Assembly: GCF_001424945.1 (NCBI RefSeq)
Contig: NZ_LMCW01000023.1
Span: 69,501 to 133,500 of the forward strand
Direction of reading: 5' to 3'
Source of the DNA: Rhizobium sp. Root1203
GTDB taxonomy: Bacteria; Pseudomonadota; Alphaproteobacteria; Rhizobiales; Rhizobiaceae
DNA length: 64,000 nt
The notes beneath the pieces were generated by a model, which worked only from the letters and a program-made list of their open reading frames with translations, was not told the origin of the DNA and made no database searches. How positions within the stretch are numbered: position 1 is the stretch's first letter; each line of letters starts with the position of its first letter. Of the stretch, positions 6,831-15,692 are shown in pieces. The position numbers were made by a program, and so were the translations under genes.

Positions 6831-9450
6831 TGTTCACAATCCTTTGCGGAACCACGATGATCTTCTTGGGCGCCTGACCGTCCAGCACCCTCTTGACCTC
6901 TTCCAGAGCGAGCGCGCCTTCGCTGACCGCACTTTGATCTGCGTCGCGGGAAATTGTCAATTCTGCCCGCTTTTTACCGTTGATCTGTACTGGCAGCACG
7001 ACCTCGTTTTCCATGACCAAGGTCTCGTCATAGAGCGGCCAGGATTTCCGGGCGAGTAGTTCGGTGTTTCCGAGAACGACCCAGCACTCCTCCGCCAGAT
7101 GCGGCGTCATCGGCGCAACCAGCTGCACCAGGATTTCCGCAGCGTCCAGCACCGCAGAGCGGTAAACAGTGTTACCCTCACCCGCAGCAATCCTGGTGAG
7201 CGGCCCGGCCAGCGCGTTTACAAGTTCGTAGATACGTGCGACGGCCTTGTTGAACCAAAGCCTGTCGTAGTCGTTCTGAACTGCCTTCAAGGTCTTGTGG
7301 GCAATCTGTGAAATCGCCGCTCCGTCGCCATCCTTAGCCGGGGTCGCATCTACGCCCTTCAGCCCTTCGGCCGCCTCTGACAGCAGGCGCCATAGGCGCT
7401 GCGTGAAGCGGTGAGCGCCTTCGACACCTGCTTCCGACCAGATGACGTCGCGTTCGGGGGGAGAGTCGGAGAGAACAAAGAAGCGCGCGGTATCAGCGCC
7501 GTACGAGGCGATAATGTCATCAGGGTCGACAACGTTCTTTTTCGATTTCGACATCTTCTCGATCGAGCCGATCGATACTTCGTCACCGTTGGACAGCAGG
7601 TACGCGCTACGCTTTCCGTCAGATTCTTCTATGCGGATGTCGGCAGGCGCCACCCACTCACGGGTCATACCCGCTCCCCGGCTGTAGGTCTCGTGCACGA
7701 CCATACCCTGCGTGAACAGTCCCTTGAACGGTTCCTTCACATCCACATGCCCGGTCTCGCGCATCGCACGCGTGAAGAAGCGGGAGTAGAGGAGATGAAG
7801 AATCGCATGCTCGATGCCGCCGATGTACTGATCGACCGGCAACCACCGATTGGCCGCTTTCGGATCCGTGGGATTGCTCTCCCATGGGGCGGTGAAGCGG
7901 GTGAAGTACCAGCTGGAATCGACGAACGTGTCCATCGTATCCGTTTCCCGGCGGGCGTCCTTGCCACATGTGGGGCATGCCACGTGACGCCAGGTCGGAT
8001 GGCGATCGAGCGGGTTACCGGGTTGGTCGAACGTAACGTCCTCTGGGAGCGTTACCGGGAGGTCTTTCTTCGGAACCGGCACCACGCCGCAATCGTCGCA
8101 ATGAATGACCGGAATAGGGCAGCCCCAGTAGCGTTGGCGGGAAATGCCCCAGTCGCGCAGGCGGAAATTGACCTTGCGCTCTCCCTGCGGCGTGTTGCCG
8201 AGGGAGGCCGAAGAGAGGCGATCGGCAACGATATCGAAAGCCTCCCCGGTGCTCCTCCCATCGAGGAAGCGCGAATTGATCATCACGCCATCGCCGTCGT
8301 AGGCGATATCGCCGACGTCGAACGTAGCAGCGTCGCCATCCGCAGGCATAACGACGGGAACGACCGGCAGCCCATACTTGCGCGCAAAATCGAGGTCGCG
8401 CTGATCGCCCGAAGGGCAGCCGAAGATCGCGCCCGTTCCATAGTCCATCAGGACGAAATTCGCGACATAAACCGGCAGTTCCCAGGAGGAATCGAGCGGA
8501 TGCCTGACGCGGATACCGGTGTCGATGCCCTTCTTTTCTGCCGTTTCCAGTGCCGCAAGAGAGGTGCCGGCACGGCGGCACTCGTCACAGAATGCATCGA
8601 TAGCCGGATTCTTGGCGGATGCCTCCTTCGCGAGCGGATGGTCGGCCGAGATTGCCAGGAACGACGCACCGAACAGCGTATCGGGTCGTGTGGTATAGAC
8701 GGTGACTTCGGTTTCGCCGGCCGGAGCCGTCTCGTCGACGAGTTCCCAGCGGATCGTCATGCCCTCGGAGCGGCCGATCCAGTTCTTCTGCATCAAACGA
8801 ACCTTCTCGGGCCATTGGTCGAGAGTGTCCAATGCGTCGAGAAGATCCTGGCTGAAATCGGTGATCTTGAAGAACCACTGCGTCAGCTCCCGCTGCTCGA
8901 CCAGCGCGCCGGAGCGCCAGCCGCGACCGTCGATGACCTGCTCGTTGGCGAGAACGGTATTATCGACGGGGTCCCAGTTCACCTTGGATTGCTTGCGATA
9001 GACGAGGCCCTTCTGGAGAAAGTCGACAAACAGATGCTGCTGGTGCTGGTAATAGGCGACGTCGCAGGTTGCGAATTCCCGGCTCCAATCCAATGACAGG
9101 CCCATCGCCTTCAATTGTGCCTTCATCGATGCGATGTTCTGGTACGTCCAGGATGCCGGATGCACGCCACGTTCCATGGCGGCATTTTCAGCCGGCATTC
9201 CGAATGCATCCCATCCCATCGGATGGAGCACATTGTAGCCGCGCGCGCGCTTATAGCGGGCAACGACGTCACCCATCGCATAGTTGCGCACGTGCCCCAT
9301 ATGGATACGGCCGGAAGGATACGGGAACATCTCGAGCACGTAGTATTTCTCGCGCGGATCGCCGTTATCGGTCTCGAAGACCTTCTCTTCGTTCCATTTC
9401 TGCTGCCAGCGGGGCTCGGCATCGCGCGGGTTATAACGTTCGGTAGCCAT
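6820..9450 (-). CDS. leuS: leucyl-tRNA synthetase
   Basis: Class Ia aminoacyl-tRNA synthetase that charges tRNA-Leu. The HIGH-type motif FPYPSGRIHMGHVRN lies at about residues 43-57. The connective editing domain includes TVYTTRPDTLFGASF. The zinc-type segment HCDDCG...CPTCGK and the KMSKS motif EKMSKSKKN are present, followed by the anticodon-binding domain. ATG at 9450 gives MATERYNPRDAEPRWQ, the usual N-terminus, and an 876-residue product. An in-frame start 17 codons upstream would add non-conserved sequence. It is the first gene of the leuS-lptE-holA run. Confidence 0.97.
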   Translation of the reverse strand: MATERYNPRDAEPRWQQKWNEEKVFETDNGDPREKYYVLEMFPYPSGRIHMGHVRNYAMGDVVARYKRARGYNVLHPMGWDAFGMPAENAAMERGVHPASWTYQNIASMKAQLKAMGLSLDWSREFATCDVAYYQHQQHLFVDFLQKGLVYRKQSKVNWDPVDNTVLANEQVIDGRGWRSGALVEQRELTQWFFKITDFSQDLLDALDTLDQWPEKVRLMQKNWIGRSEGMTIRWELVDETAPAGETEVTVYTTRPDTLFGASFLAISADHPLAKEASAKNPAIDAFCDECRRAGTSLAALETAEKKGIDTGIRVRHPLDSSWELPVYVANFVLMDYGTGAIFGCPSGDQRDLDFARKYGLPVVPVVMPADGDAATFDVGDIAYDGDGVMINSRFLDGRSTGEAFDIVADRLSSASLGNTPQGERKVNFRLRDWGISRQRYWGCPIPVIHCDDCGVVPVPKKDLPVTLPEDVTFDQPGNPLDRHPTWRHVACPTCGKDARRETDTMDTFVDSSWYFTRFTAPWESNPTDPKAANRWLPVDQYIGGIEHAILHLLYSRFFTRAMRETGHVDVKEPFKGLFTQGMVVHETYSRGAGMTREWVAPADIRIEESDGKRSAYLLSNGDEVSIGSIEKMSKSKKNVVDPDDIIASYGADTARFFVLSDSPPERDVIWSEAGVEGAHRFTQRLWRLLSEAAEGLKGVDATPAKDGDGAAISQIAHKTLKAVQNDYDRLWFNKAVARIYELVNALAGPLTRIAAGEGNTVYRSAVLDAAEILVQLVAPMTPHLAEECWVVLGNTELLARKSWPLYDETLVMENEVVLPVQINGKKRAELTISRDADQSAVSEGALALEEVKRVLDGQAPKKIIVVPQRIVNIVV

Positions 9451-9649
9451 CGTATTCGCATTCCGGAAAATCATGGGAGGGTTGGTGCTGACCTTCACCA
9501 TGAAACCACCGTAGCGTCAAGTTTTGCTGCCGCTGTAAGAGCCCGATCCCCGCTCCCAGACGATAATTTCGAAGCTGTGGGCCTTGGCAAGCACAAAGCG
9601 GGCGTTTAGTGCATTGTCATTCTTCCCGATGATCTGCTGAGGCACAACG

Positions 9650-10309
9650 ATGGAACTTCAAGAGCGACTGGACGACGTGCGGTCGCGCATCGCGATGGCG
9701 GAACGCGAGTCAGGTCGAGCTGGCGGGGCTGTATGTCTCATTGCCGTTTCGAAGACGTTCGATGGTGATGCCATCCGCCTGGCGATCGCGGCGGGACAAC
9801 GCGTGTTCGGTGAAAATCGAGTTCAGGAGAGCCAGGGAAAATGGCCTGAGCTGAAGGCGGAAACCAACGACGTCGAGCTTCATCTTATTGGGCCGCTGCA
9901 ATCAAACAAAGCCGCGGAAGCCGTCGCTCTGTTCGACGTGATCGAAACGGTCGATCGCGAAAAGATTGCGCGCGCTCTTGCAACGGAAATGAAGCACCAG
10001 GGGAAGGCACCGCGCCTCTATGTTCAGGTGAATACGGGTCTTGAGCCACAGAAGGCGGGGATTGCTCCCGATGAGACACCGGCTTTTGTCGCGTTCTGCC
10101 GAAGCGAGCTTGGTCTTGGCATTGAAGGGCTGATGTGCATTCCTCCGGCAGACGAAAATCCGGGGCCGCATTTTGCGCTGCTGGAGAAGCTCGCAAGGAC
10201 ATGCGGTCTCGACAAACTGTCGATGGGCATGTCGGGCGACTATGAGATCGCGGTCGCCTTCGGTGCGACCAGCGTCCGCGTTGGCTCCGCGATCTTCGGC
10301 ACGCGCTGA
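9650..10309 (+). CDS. YggS-family pyridoxal-phosphate homeostasis protein
   Basis: Small PLP-binding TIM-barrel protein (219 residues) of the YggS/PROSC/PLPBP family, which buffers cellular PLP and has no known catalytic activity. The PLP lysine lies in CLIAVSKTF near residue 34. FGENRVQESQGKWP, HLIGPLQSNKA and SMGMSGDYEIAV are strong family signatures. GAGG lies seven bases before the ATG. The gene is divergent from leuS across a 199-bp gap that should hold both promoters; I could not assign clear -35/-10 boxes there. Confidence 0.93.
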   Translation: MELQERLDDVRSRIAMAERESGRAGGAVCLIAVSKTFDGDAIRLAIAAGQRVFGENRVQESQGKWPELKAETNDVELHLIGPLQSNKAAEAVALFDVIETVDREKIARALATEMKHQGKAPRLYVQVNTGLEPQKAGIAPDETPAFVAFCRSELGLGIEGLMCIPPADENPGPHFALLEKLARTCGLDKLSMGMSGDYEIAVAFGATSVRVGSAIFGTR

Positions 10310-10392
10310 TACGCTGCTTTGATCGGGCTTTCTCTCCCAGCCTTACTCCCATAGACTAGTAAGGTAACTTGCGATGTCCTGGGGAGGAGCAC

Positions 10393-12300
10393 ATGCGGGG
10401 GCGCTATCAGCAGCTCTATGCCGAGTGGAAGAGAGATCCCGTAAATTTCTGGCGCGGACCGGCGGCGGAAATTGATTGGTTCAAGAGTCCTGAACACGTC
10501 TTCTCGGAAGGGAATGGTCCATATGGGCGTTGGTTCGTCGGCGGCGAGACCAATACATGCTACAACTGCCTGGACCGGCATGTTCACCGCGGACGCGGCG
10601 GCGAAACGGCGATTATCTTCGACAGTCCTGTCAGTGGAGCCAAGCAGTCCTTCACCTATGACGATGCGCTGGGCGAAGTTAAGGCTATTGCCGCAACGCT
10701 GAGGGCCCAAGGAATTGCCAAAGGCGACCGGGTCATTCTCTATATGCCGATGGTTCCGGAGGCAATTTTTTCGATGCTGGCATGTGCCCGCATTGGCGCA
10801 GTGCATTCTGTTGTGTTCGGTGGTTTCGCCGCGAGCGAACTCGCTGCACGCATCGACGATTCGGGTGCGAAACTAATCATCACCGCGAGCTGCGGCCTGG
10901 AACCCGGCAGGGTGATTGCCTACAAACCGCTTGTCGACCAGGCCATCGCGATCGCCAAGACCAAGCCGGAACACTGCCTTGTCCTACAAAGGCCGCAGCT
11001 CGTTGCAGACCTAACACCTGATCGGGACCAGGATTTCGAGGTTGCGGTCGGTCGTAACCGCGGGCTCGAGATCGCGTGTGTTTCCGTCAATGCGACGGAT
11101 CCCTTGTACATTCTCTATACATCGGGGACCACCGGCCAGCCGAAAGGTGTCGTGCGTGACAACGGCGGTCACATGGTCGCGCTGAACTGGTCCATGACGA
11201 ATATCTACGGCATGAAGCCCGGCGAGGTTTTCTGGGCAGCCTCCGACATAGGTTGGGTCGTCGGCCATTCCTACATCGTTTACGCCCCGCTGCTTGCCGG
11301 CGTGACGACGCTCATTTTTGAGGGGCCGGTGGGCACACCGGACGCCGGCGCTTTCTGGCGTATCGTCTCGGAGCACAAGGTGAGGGTGCTGTTCACGGCG
11401 CCAACTGCCTTCCGAGCCATCCGGCGGGAAGACAGCGATGGGCAGTTCATCCGTGCATTTCCGATGCCTCACTTTCGCGCATTGTTCCTGGCGGGTGAGC
11501 GTGCAGATCCGGAGACGTTGAAGTGGGCGGAGAACATGCTTGGCGTTCCGGCCATCGACCATTGGTGGCAGACGGAAACCGGGTGGCCAGTCGCGTCGAA
11601 TCCTTTGGGGATTGAGACATTACCGGTCAAGCATGGCTCGCCGTCAGTGCCGATGCCCGGATACGACATCGAGATTCTGGACGACGCCGGCCACCCGGTG
11701 ACGACTGGTACGCTCGGCAATGTCGTCGTCAAGCTTCCGCTTCCTCCCGGCTGCCTGCCGACACTCTGGAACGCAGACGAACGTTTTCGTTCTGCCTATC
11801 TTGACGAGTTTCCAGGCTACTACAAAACGGCGGATGCCGGTTACATCAATGGCGACGGCTACCTCTTCATCATGTCGAGGACCGACGACATCATCAATTG
11901 CGCCGGACACCGGCTCTCGACCGGAGCGATGGAAGAAGTGTGTGCCATGCATCCCGATGTCGCAGAGTGCGCTGTGGTAGGGATTGCGGATTCTCTCAAG
12001 GGCCAGGTGCCGTGCGGCTTTCTCGTGCTGAAGAGAAGTGTTTCACGGGAAACATCGGCAATCGAATCCGAAGTCGTGTCCCTGATTCGCGAGCAGATCG
12101 GGCCGGTGGCGGCATTTAAAATCGCAATCACGGTCGAACGGCTACCGAAGACCCGATCGGGCAAGATCCTGCGTGGTACGATGCAGAAGATCGCCGACGG
12201 CGTGCCTTGGAAGATGCCGGCAACGATCGACGATCCCGCGATTCTGGAGGAAATAGCAGCAGCGCTGCGTGGCAGAGGGTTCGGGATATTGCCCATGTGA
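10393..12300 (+). CDS. prpE: propionyl-CoA synthetase-type acyl-CoA synthetase
   Basis: AMP-forming acyl-CoA synthetase of the ANL superfamily, about 635 residues. The N-terminal ACAS domain (YAEWKRDPVNFWRG) precedes the P-loop-like motif YTSGTTGQPKG, the adenylation motif WWQTETGWP, and the C-terminal catalytic lysine in LPKTRSGKILRGTMQKIADG. RGTMQKIADG resembles propionyl-CoA synthetases (PrpE/ACSS3) more than AcsA, which usually has RRILRKIA. I use ATG 10393, which has GGGGAGGAG directly upstream. It differs clearly from the acsA copy 1 kb downstream. A near-perfect parS 16-mer lies inside it (12039-12054). Substrate preference, propionate versus acetate or butyrate, is inferred. Confidence 0.85.
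   Translation: MRGRYQQLYAEWKRDPVNFWRGPAAEIDWFKSPEHVFSEGNGPYGRWFVGGETNTCYNCLDRHVHRGRGGETAIIFDSPVSGAKQSFTYDDALGEVKAIAATLRAQGIAKGDRVILYMPMVPEAIFSMLACARIGAVHSVVFGGFAASELAARIDDSGAKLIITASCGLEPGRVIAYKPLVDQAIAIAKTKPEHCLVLQRPQLVADLTPDRDQDFEVAVGRNRGLEIACVSVNATDPLYILYTSGTTGQPKGVVRDNGGHMVALNWSMTNIYGMKPGEVFWAASDIGWVVGHSYIVYAPLLAGVTTLIFEGPVGTPDAGAFWRIVSEHKVRVLFTAPTAFRAIRREDSDGQFIRAFPMPHFRALFLAGERADPETLKWAENMLGVPAIDHWWQTETGWPVASNPLGIETLPVKHGSPSVPMPGYDIEILDDAGHPVTTGTLGNVVVKLPLPPGCLPTLWNADERFRSAYLDEFPGYYKTADAGYINGDGYLFIMSRTDDIINCAGHRLSTGAMEEVCAMHPDVAECAVVGIADSLKGQVPCGFLVLKRSVSRETSAIESEVVSLIREQIGPVAAFKIAITVERLPKTRSGKILRGTMQKIADGVPWKMPATIDDPAILEEIAAALRGRGFGILPM
12039..12054. promoter_or_regulatory. parS: near-perfect parS-like site inside prpE
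   Basis: TGTTTCACGGGAAACA matches the parS consensus at 15 of 16 bases (T to G at position 10). It sits in coding sequence near the 3' end of prpE and again encodes V-S-R-E-T, 9.1 kb from the perfect site in rsmG. ParB binding is inferred from the match. Confidence 0.6.
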
Positions 12301-12303
12301 GGC

Positions 12304-12330
12304 GCAAAAAAGCCCCGCAAAAGCGGGGCT
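12304..12330 (-). terminator. intrinsic terminator between prpE and trcR
   Basis: A perfect 8-bp stem, AGCCCCGC-AAAA-GCGGGGCT at 12311-12330, has a run of A on its left (CAAAAAA). On the minus strand it therefore reads as a GC stem followed by U residues, suited to ending trcR transcription. It may also stop prpE readthrough from the other side. Confidence 0.85.
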
Positions 12331-12352
12331 TCGTCTGTCTCGACGCAGCGCC

Positions 12353-13051
12353 TCAGTACTGGTCGTCGTCTTCGTCTTTCGGCGAGGATTTCAGCGACTT
12401 GAGCTTTGCGAAGACGGCATCGGCATCAATTTCCTTTTCCTCTTCGCGCTCGTAGTTCGGTACGAGACGTTCGGTCTCCTGCGCGGACTGCAGGGTCGCA
12501 CCCAGTTCGGCGGCGGTCGGAAGCGGGCGGCCCTTTGCTGCCTTTTCGACTTCCATATCTAGGTCGATCTGGCTGCAGAGACCCAATGTGACCGGATCCA
12601 TCGGCGTGAGGTTGGCGGCGTTCCAGTGGGTACGTTCGCGAATCTGTTCGATCGTCGATTTCGTCGTGCCAACAAGGCGCGAAATCTGAGCATCCTTCAG
12701 TTCCGGATGATTGCGCACCAGCCACAGGATGGCGTTCGGGCGGTCCTGCCGCTTGGAGACCGGCGTATAACGCGGGCCGCGGCGCTTGGACTCGGGCACG
12801 CGCACCTTGGGTTCCGAAAGCTTGAGCTTGTGGGCCGGATTTTTCTCGGCACGGGCGATTTCGTCGCGCGAAAGCTGGCCGGTGGAAATCGGATCAAGAC
12901 CCTTGATGCCCTGTGCAGCCTCGCCATCGGCGATGGCTTTCACTTCGAGCGGATGCAGTCTGCAAAACTGAGCGATCTGGTCGAAAGACAGAGCTGTGTT
13001 ATCGACGAGCCAGATAGCGGTCGCCTTCGGCATGAGCAGTTGTTGAGCCAT
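12353..13051 (-). CDS. trcR: cell-cycle transcriptional regulator TrcR (DUF1013)
   Basis: Alphaproteobacterial regulator of about 230 residues that associates with RNA polymerase and belongs to the conserved cell-cycle network around CtrA and CcrM. The protein starts MAQQLLMPKATAIWLVDNTALS, with a first helix-turn-helix-like segment (SFDQIAQFCRLHPLEVKAIA). A second segment at about residues 120-150 (LKDAQISRLVGTTKSTIEQI) also looks like a DNA-binding helix-turn-helix. The C-terminus is acidic (SPKDEDDDQY). AGAAGGA precedes the ATG by eight bases. It is divergent from acsA. The family assignment is firm; its role in this strain is transferred from relatives. Confidence 0.9.
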   Translation of the reverse strand: MAQQLLMPKATAIWLVDNTALSFDQIAQFCRLHPLEVKAIADGEAAQGIKGLDPISTGQLSRDEIARAEKNPAHKLKLSEPKVRVPESKRRGPRYTPVSKRQDRPNAILWLVRNHPELKDAQISRLVGTTKSTIEQIRERTHWNAANLTPMDPVTLGLCSQIDLDMEVEKAAKGRPLPTAAELGATLQSAQETERLVPNYEREEEKEIDADAVFAKLKSLKSSPKDEDDDQY

Positions 13052-13274
13052 GGATATAGTCCTTCTGTCGTCCGCGCCGGTGTCGCGGTCCGTGGGTTGT
13101 CACCACTATGTCCGGGAAATATGCCGCTATATAACCGCAGTGATGCATAATTGCAATTCTCCCCGCACGAAATGACCTTTGTCTAATTGCCGGAGAAACG
13201 CGAACTGCTATGAATGCCTTGAAGTGGGCTGCAGCAGCGTCGCTGACACCTAGTGCCTGAGTGAGGAGGAATTC

Positions 13275-15233
13275 ATGTCGCAGAAGATCTACCCGGTTCA
13301 AAAGCCGGTTAAAAGCCATGCGCTTATCGATAAGGCCAAGTACGAGAAGTGGTACGAGGAAAGCGTCGAGAACCCCGACAAGTTCTGGGGCAAGCACGGC
13401 AAGCGGATCGACTGGTTCAAGCCCTACACGAAGGTCAAGAACACCTCCTTTACGGGCAAGGTGTCCATCAAGTGGTTCGAAGACGGGCAGACGAACGTCT
13501 CCTACAATTGCATCGACCGGCATCTGAAGACGAATGGCAATCAGGTTGCGATCATCTTCGAGGGGGACAATCCCTATGTCGACAAGAAGGTGACATACAA
13601 CGAACTTTATGAGCATGTCTGCCGCATGGCGAACGTGCTCAAGAAGCACGGCGTCAAGAAAGGCGACCGCGTTACCATCTATATGCCGATGATTCCGGAA
13701 GCTGCCTACGCGATGCTCGCCTGCTCCCGCATCGGCGCCGTGCATTCGGTCGTCTTCGGCGGTTTCTCGCCGGAAGCACTGGCTGGCCGTATCGTCGATT
13801 GCGAATCCACATTCGTCATTACCTGCGACGAAGGTGTTCGCGGCGGCAAGCCGGTACCGCTGAAGGAGAGCACGGATACCGCGATCCATATTGCTGCGCG
13901 CCAGCATGTCATCGTTGAAAAGGTGCTGGTTGTTCGCCGTACCGGTGGCAAAATCGGTTGGGCGCCGGGCCGCGACCTTTGGCACCATCAAGAGATTGCA
14001 ACGGTGAAGGCCGAATGCCCGCCGGTCAAGATGAAAGCCGAAGATCCACTCTTTATCCTCTATACCTCGGGTTCGACCGGTAAGCCTAAGGGTGTTCTGC
14101 ATACGACGGCTGGCTATCTCGTCTATGCCTCGATGACGCACGAGTACGTCTTCGACTATCATCCAGGCGATATCTACTGGTGCACGGCGGACGTTGGCTG
14201 GGTGACCGGTCATTCCTACATCGTCTATGGCCCGCTGGCGAACTGCGCGACCACGTTGATGTTCGAGGGCGTGCCGAACTTCCCGGATCAGGGCCGCTTC
14301 TGGGAGATCATCGACAAGCACAAGGTCAATATTTTCTACACCGCGCCAACGGCAATCCGCTCACTGATGGGCGCCGGGGACCATTTTGTTACCCGCTCCT
14401 CCCGTTCTTCGCTCCGCGTGCTAGGCACCGTCGGGGAGCCGATCAATCCGGAAGCCTGGGAGTGGTACCACAATGTCGTCGGCGACAAGCGTTGCCCGGT
14501 CATCGATACCTGGTGGCAGACGGAAACCGGCGGTCACATGATTACGCCGCTACCGGGTGCGACCGATCTCAAACCAGGTTCGGCGACGGTGCCGTTCTTC
14601 GGCGTAAAGCCGGAACTGGTCGACAGCGAAGGCAAAGTGCTGGAGGGTGCTGCGGACGGGAACCTGTGCATCTCCGACAGCTGGCCGGGCCAGATGCGGA
14701 CGGTGTACGGCGATCACGAGCGCTTCATCCAGACGTACTTCTCCACCTACAAAGGCAAGTATTTCACCGGCGACGGCTGCCGCCGCGACGAGGATGGGTA
14801 TTACTGGATTACCGGACGCGTCGATGACGTGCTCAATGTCTCCGGCCATCGTCTCGGCACGGCAGAAGTGGAGTCGGCACTTGTTTCGCATCATCTGGTT
14901 TCGGAGGCTGCGGTGGTCGGCTATCCGCACGCCATCAAGGGGCAGGGCATCTATTGCTATGTCACGCTGATGGCAGGCAACGAGGGTTCCGACGAACTAC
15001 GGCAGCAGCTGGTCAAGCATGTGCGTGCCGAAATCGGCCCCATCGCCGCACCCGACAAGATCCAGTTCGCGCCCGGCCTGCCGAAAACGCGGTCGGGCAA
15101 GATCATGCGCCGCATCCTGCGCAAGATCGCCGAGGATGATTTCGGAGCGCTCGGGGACATATCGACACTGGCCGATCCTGCCGTCGTGGATGACCTGATC
15201 GCCAACCGCCAGAACAAGGCAACCGCCGCCTGA
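13275..15233 (+). CDS. acsA: acetyl-CoA synthetase
   Basis: Ligates acetate and CoA via acetyl-AMP. The 652-residue ANL enzyme has the ACAS N-terminal domain (EKWYEESVENPDKFWGKHG), the P-loop motif YTSGSTGKPKG, the adenylation motif DTWWQTETGGHMITP, and the C-terminal GLPKTRSGKIMRRILRKIA with the catalytic lysine that is commonly acetylated. Perfect-length match to bacterial Acs. A strong ribosome-binding site, GAGGAGG, lies just upstream of the ATG. The 223-bp gap to trcR holds both divergent promoters. A strong hairpin follows the stop codon. Confidence 0.97.
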   Translation: MSQKIYPVQKPVKSHALIDKAKYEKWYEESVENPDKFWGKHGKRIDWFKPYTKVKNTSFTGKVSIKWFEDGQTNVSYNCIDRHLKTNGNQVAIIFEGDNPYVDKKVTYNELYEHVCRMANVLKKHGVKKGDRVTIYMPMIPEAAYAMLACSRIGAVHSVVFGGFSPEALAGRIVDCESTFVITCDEGVRGGKPVPLKESTDTAIHIAARQHVIVEKVLVVRRTGGKIGWAPGRDLWHHQEIATVKAECPPVKMKAEDPLFILYTSGSTGKPKGVLHTTAGYLVYASMTHEYVFDYHPGDIYWCTADVGWVTGHSYIVYGPLANCATTLMFEGVPNFPDQGRFWEIIDKHKVNIFYTAPTAIRSLMGAGDHFVTRSSRSSLRVLGTVGEPINPEAWEWYHNVVGDKRCPVIDTWWQTETGGHMITPLPGATDLKPGSATVPFFGVKPELVDSEGKVLEGAADGNLCISDSWPGQMRTVYGDHERFIQTYFSTYKGKYFTGDGCRRDEDGYYWITGRVDDVLNVSGHRLGTAEVESALVSHHLVSEAAVVGYPHAIKGQGIYCYVTLMAGNEGSDELRQQLVKHVRAEIGPIAAPDKIQFAPGLPKTRSGKIMRRILRKIAEDDFGALGDISTLADPAVVDDLIANRQNKATAA

Positions 15234-15240
15234 TCCTGAT

Positions 15241-15266
15241 AGCCGCTCCGGGCAACCGGAGCGGCT
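15241..15266 (+). terminator. hairpin terminator after acsA
   Basis: A perfect 11-bp inverted repeat, AGCCGCTCCGG-GCAA-CCGGAGCGGCT, lies seven bases after the acsA stop. The T-tract after it is poor (TAAATTC), so termination may be incomplete or Rho-assisted. Confidence 0.7.
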
Positions 15267-15346
15267 TAAATTCACTCTGCCGGAAGGCCACGCGATTATA
15301 TACTGAGCCGGATTCCTTCCGTCGAATCCCGGGCCAAGGTATTTGA

Positions 15347-15571
15347 TCAGAAGTCGATGGCTCGACCGTTGATCTCCCAATCGCCGAAGCGAGCGGGGTC
15401 AGCACCGCCTCGGCCTCCTATTTCCATCGGCATGTCGGCAGGTCGTTGGGTGCGCCGGCGCTCTTCCGCTTCAGCTAGCGCGCGCTTGGCAGCCGGCGAC
15501 AGCCATTTGCGCGGCGGTTCGGAGCCTTCGGTGGTCGGGATTTCCGTGTTGTCGTTGTCCGCTTCTTGCAT
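15347..15571 (-). CDS. succinate dehydrogenase assembly factor 4 homolog (DUF1674)
   Basis: Small soluble protein of 74 residues ending in the family signature RFGDWEINGRAIDF. SdhAF4 proteins protect the flavinylated SdhA subunit during assembly of succinate dehydrogenase. The N-terminal half is charged and probably disordered. I prefer ATG 15571 over the GTG one codon upstream. It converges on acsA and is divergent from htpX. Function is inferred from the mitochondrial and bacterial SDHAF4 family. Confidence 0.85.
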   Translation of the reverse strand: MQEADNDNTEIPTTEGSEPPRKWLSPAAKRALAEAEERRRTQRPADMPMEIGGRGGADPARFGDWEINGRAIDF

Positions 15572-15692
15572 CACGCGCTTTTGCCTGGAAATATTGAAAA
15601 TAGCTGGCGAGTAACCAAATCATAGTGCGCCGGCGCAACGATTGAAACCCTTCCCTCTGCGAACTGCGCTTCGGCGGATGATGGAGACACCG

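Noticed and set aside
7411..9096. A 561-codon frame antisense to leuS
   Set aside because: Same third-position shadow effect; leuS carries the HIGH and KMSKS motifs.
1..15600. Search for the replication origin (DnaA-box clusters, AT-rich unwinding region)
   Set aside because: None seen. In relatives the origin lies near hemE, probably some kilobases before base 1; the parS sites only show proximity.
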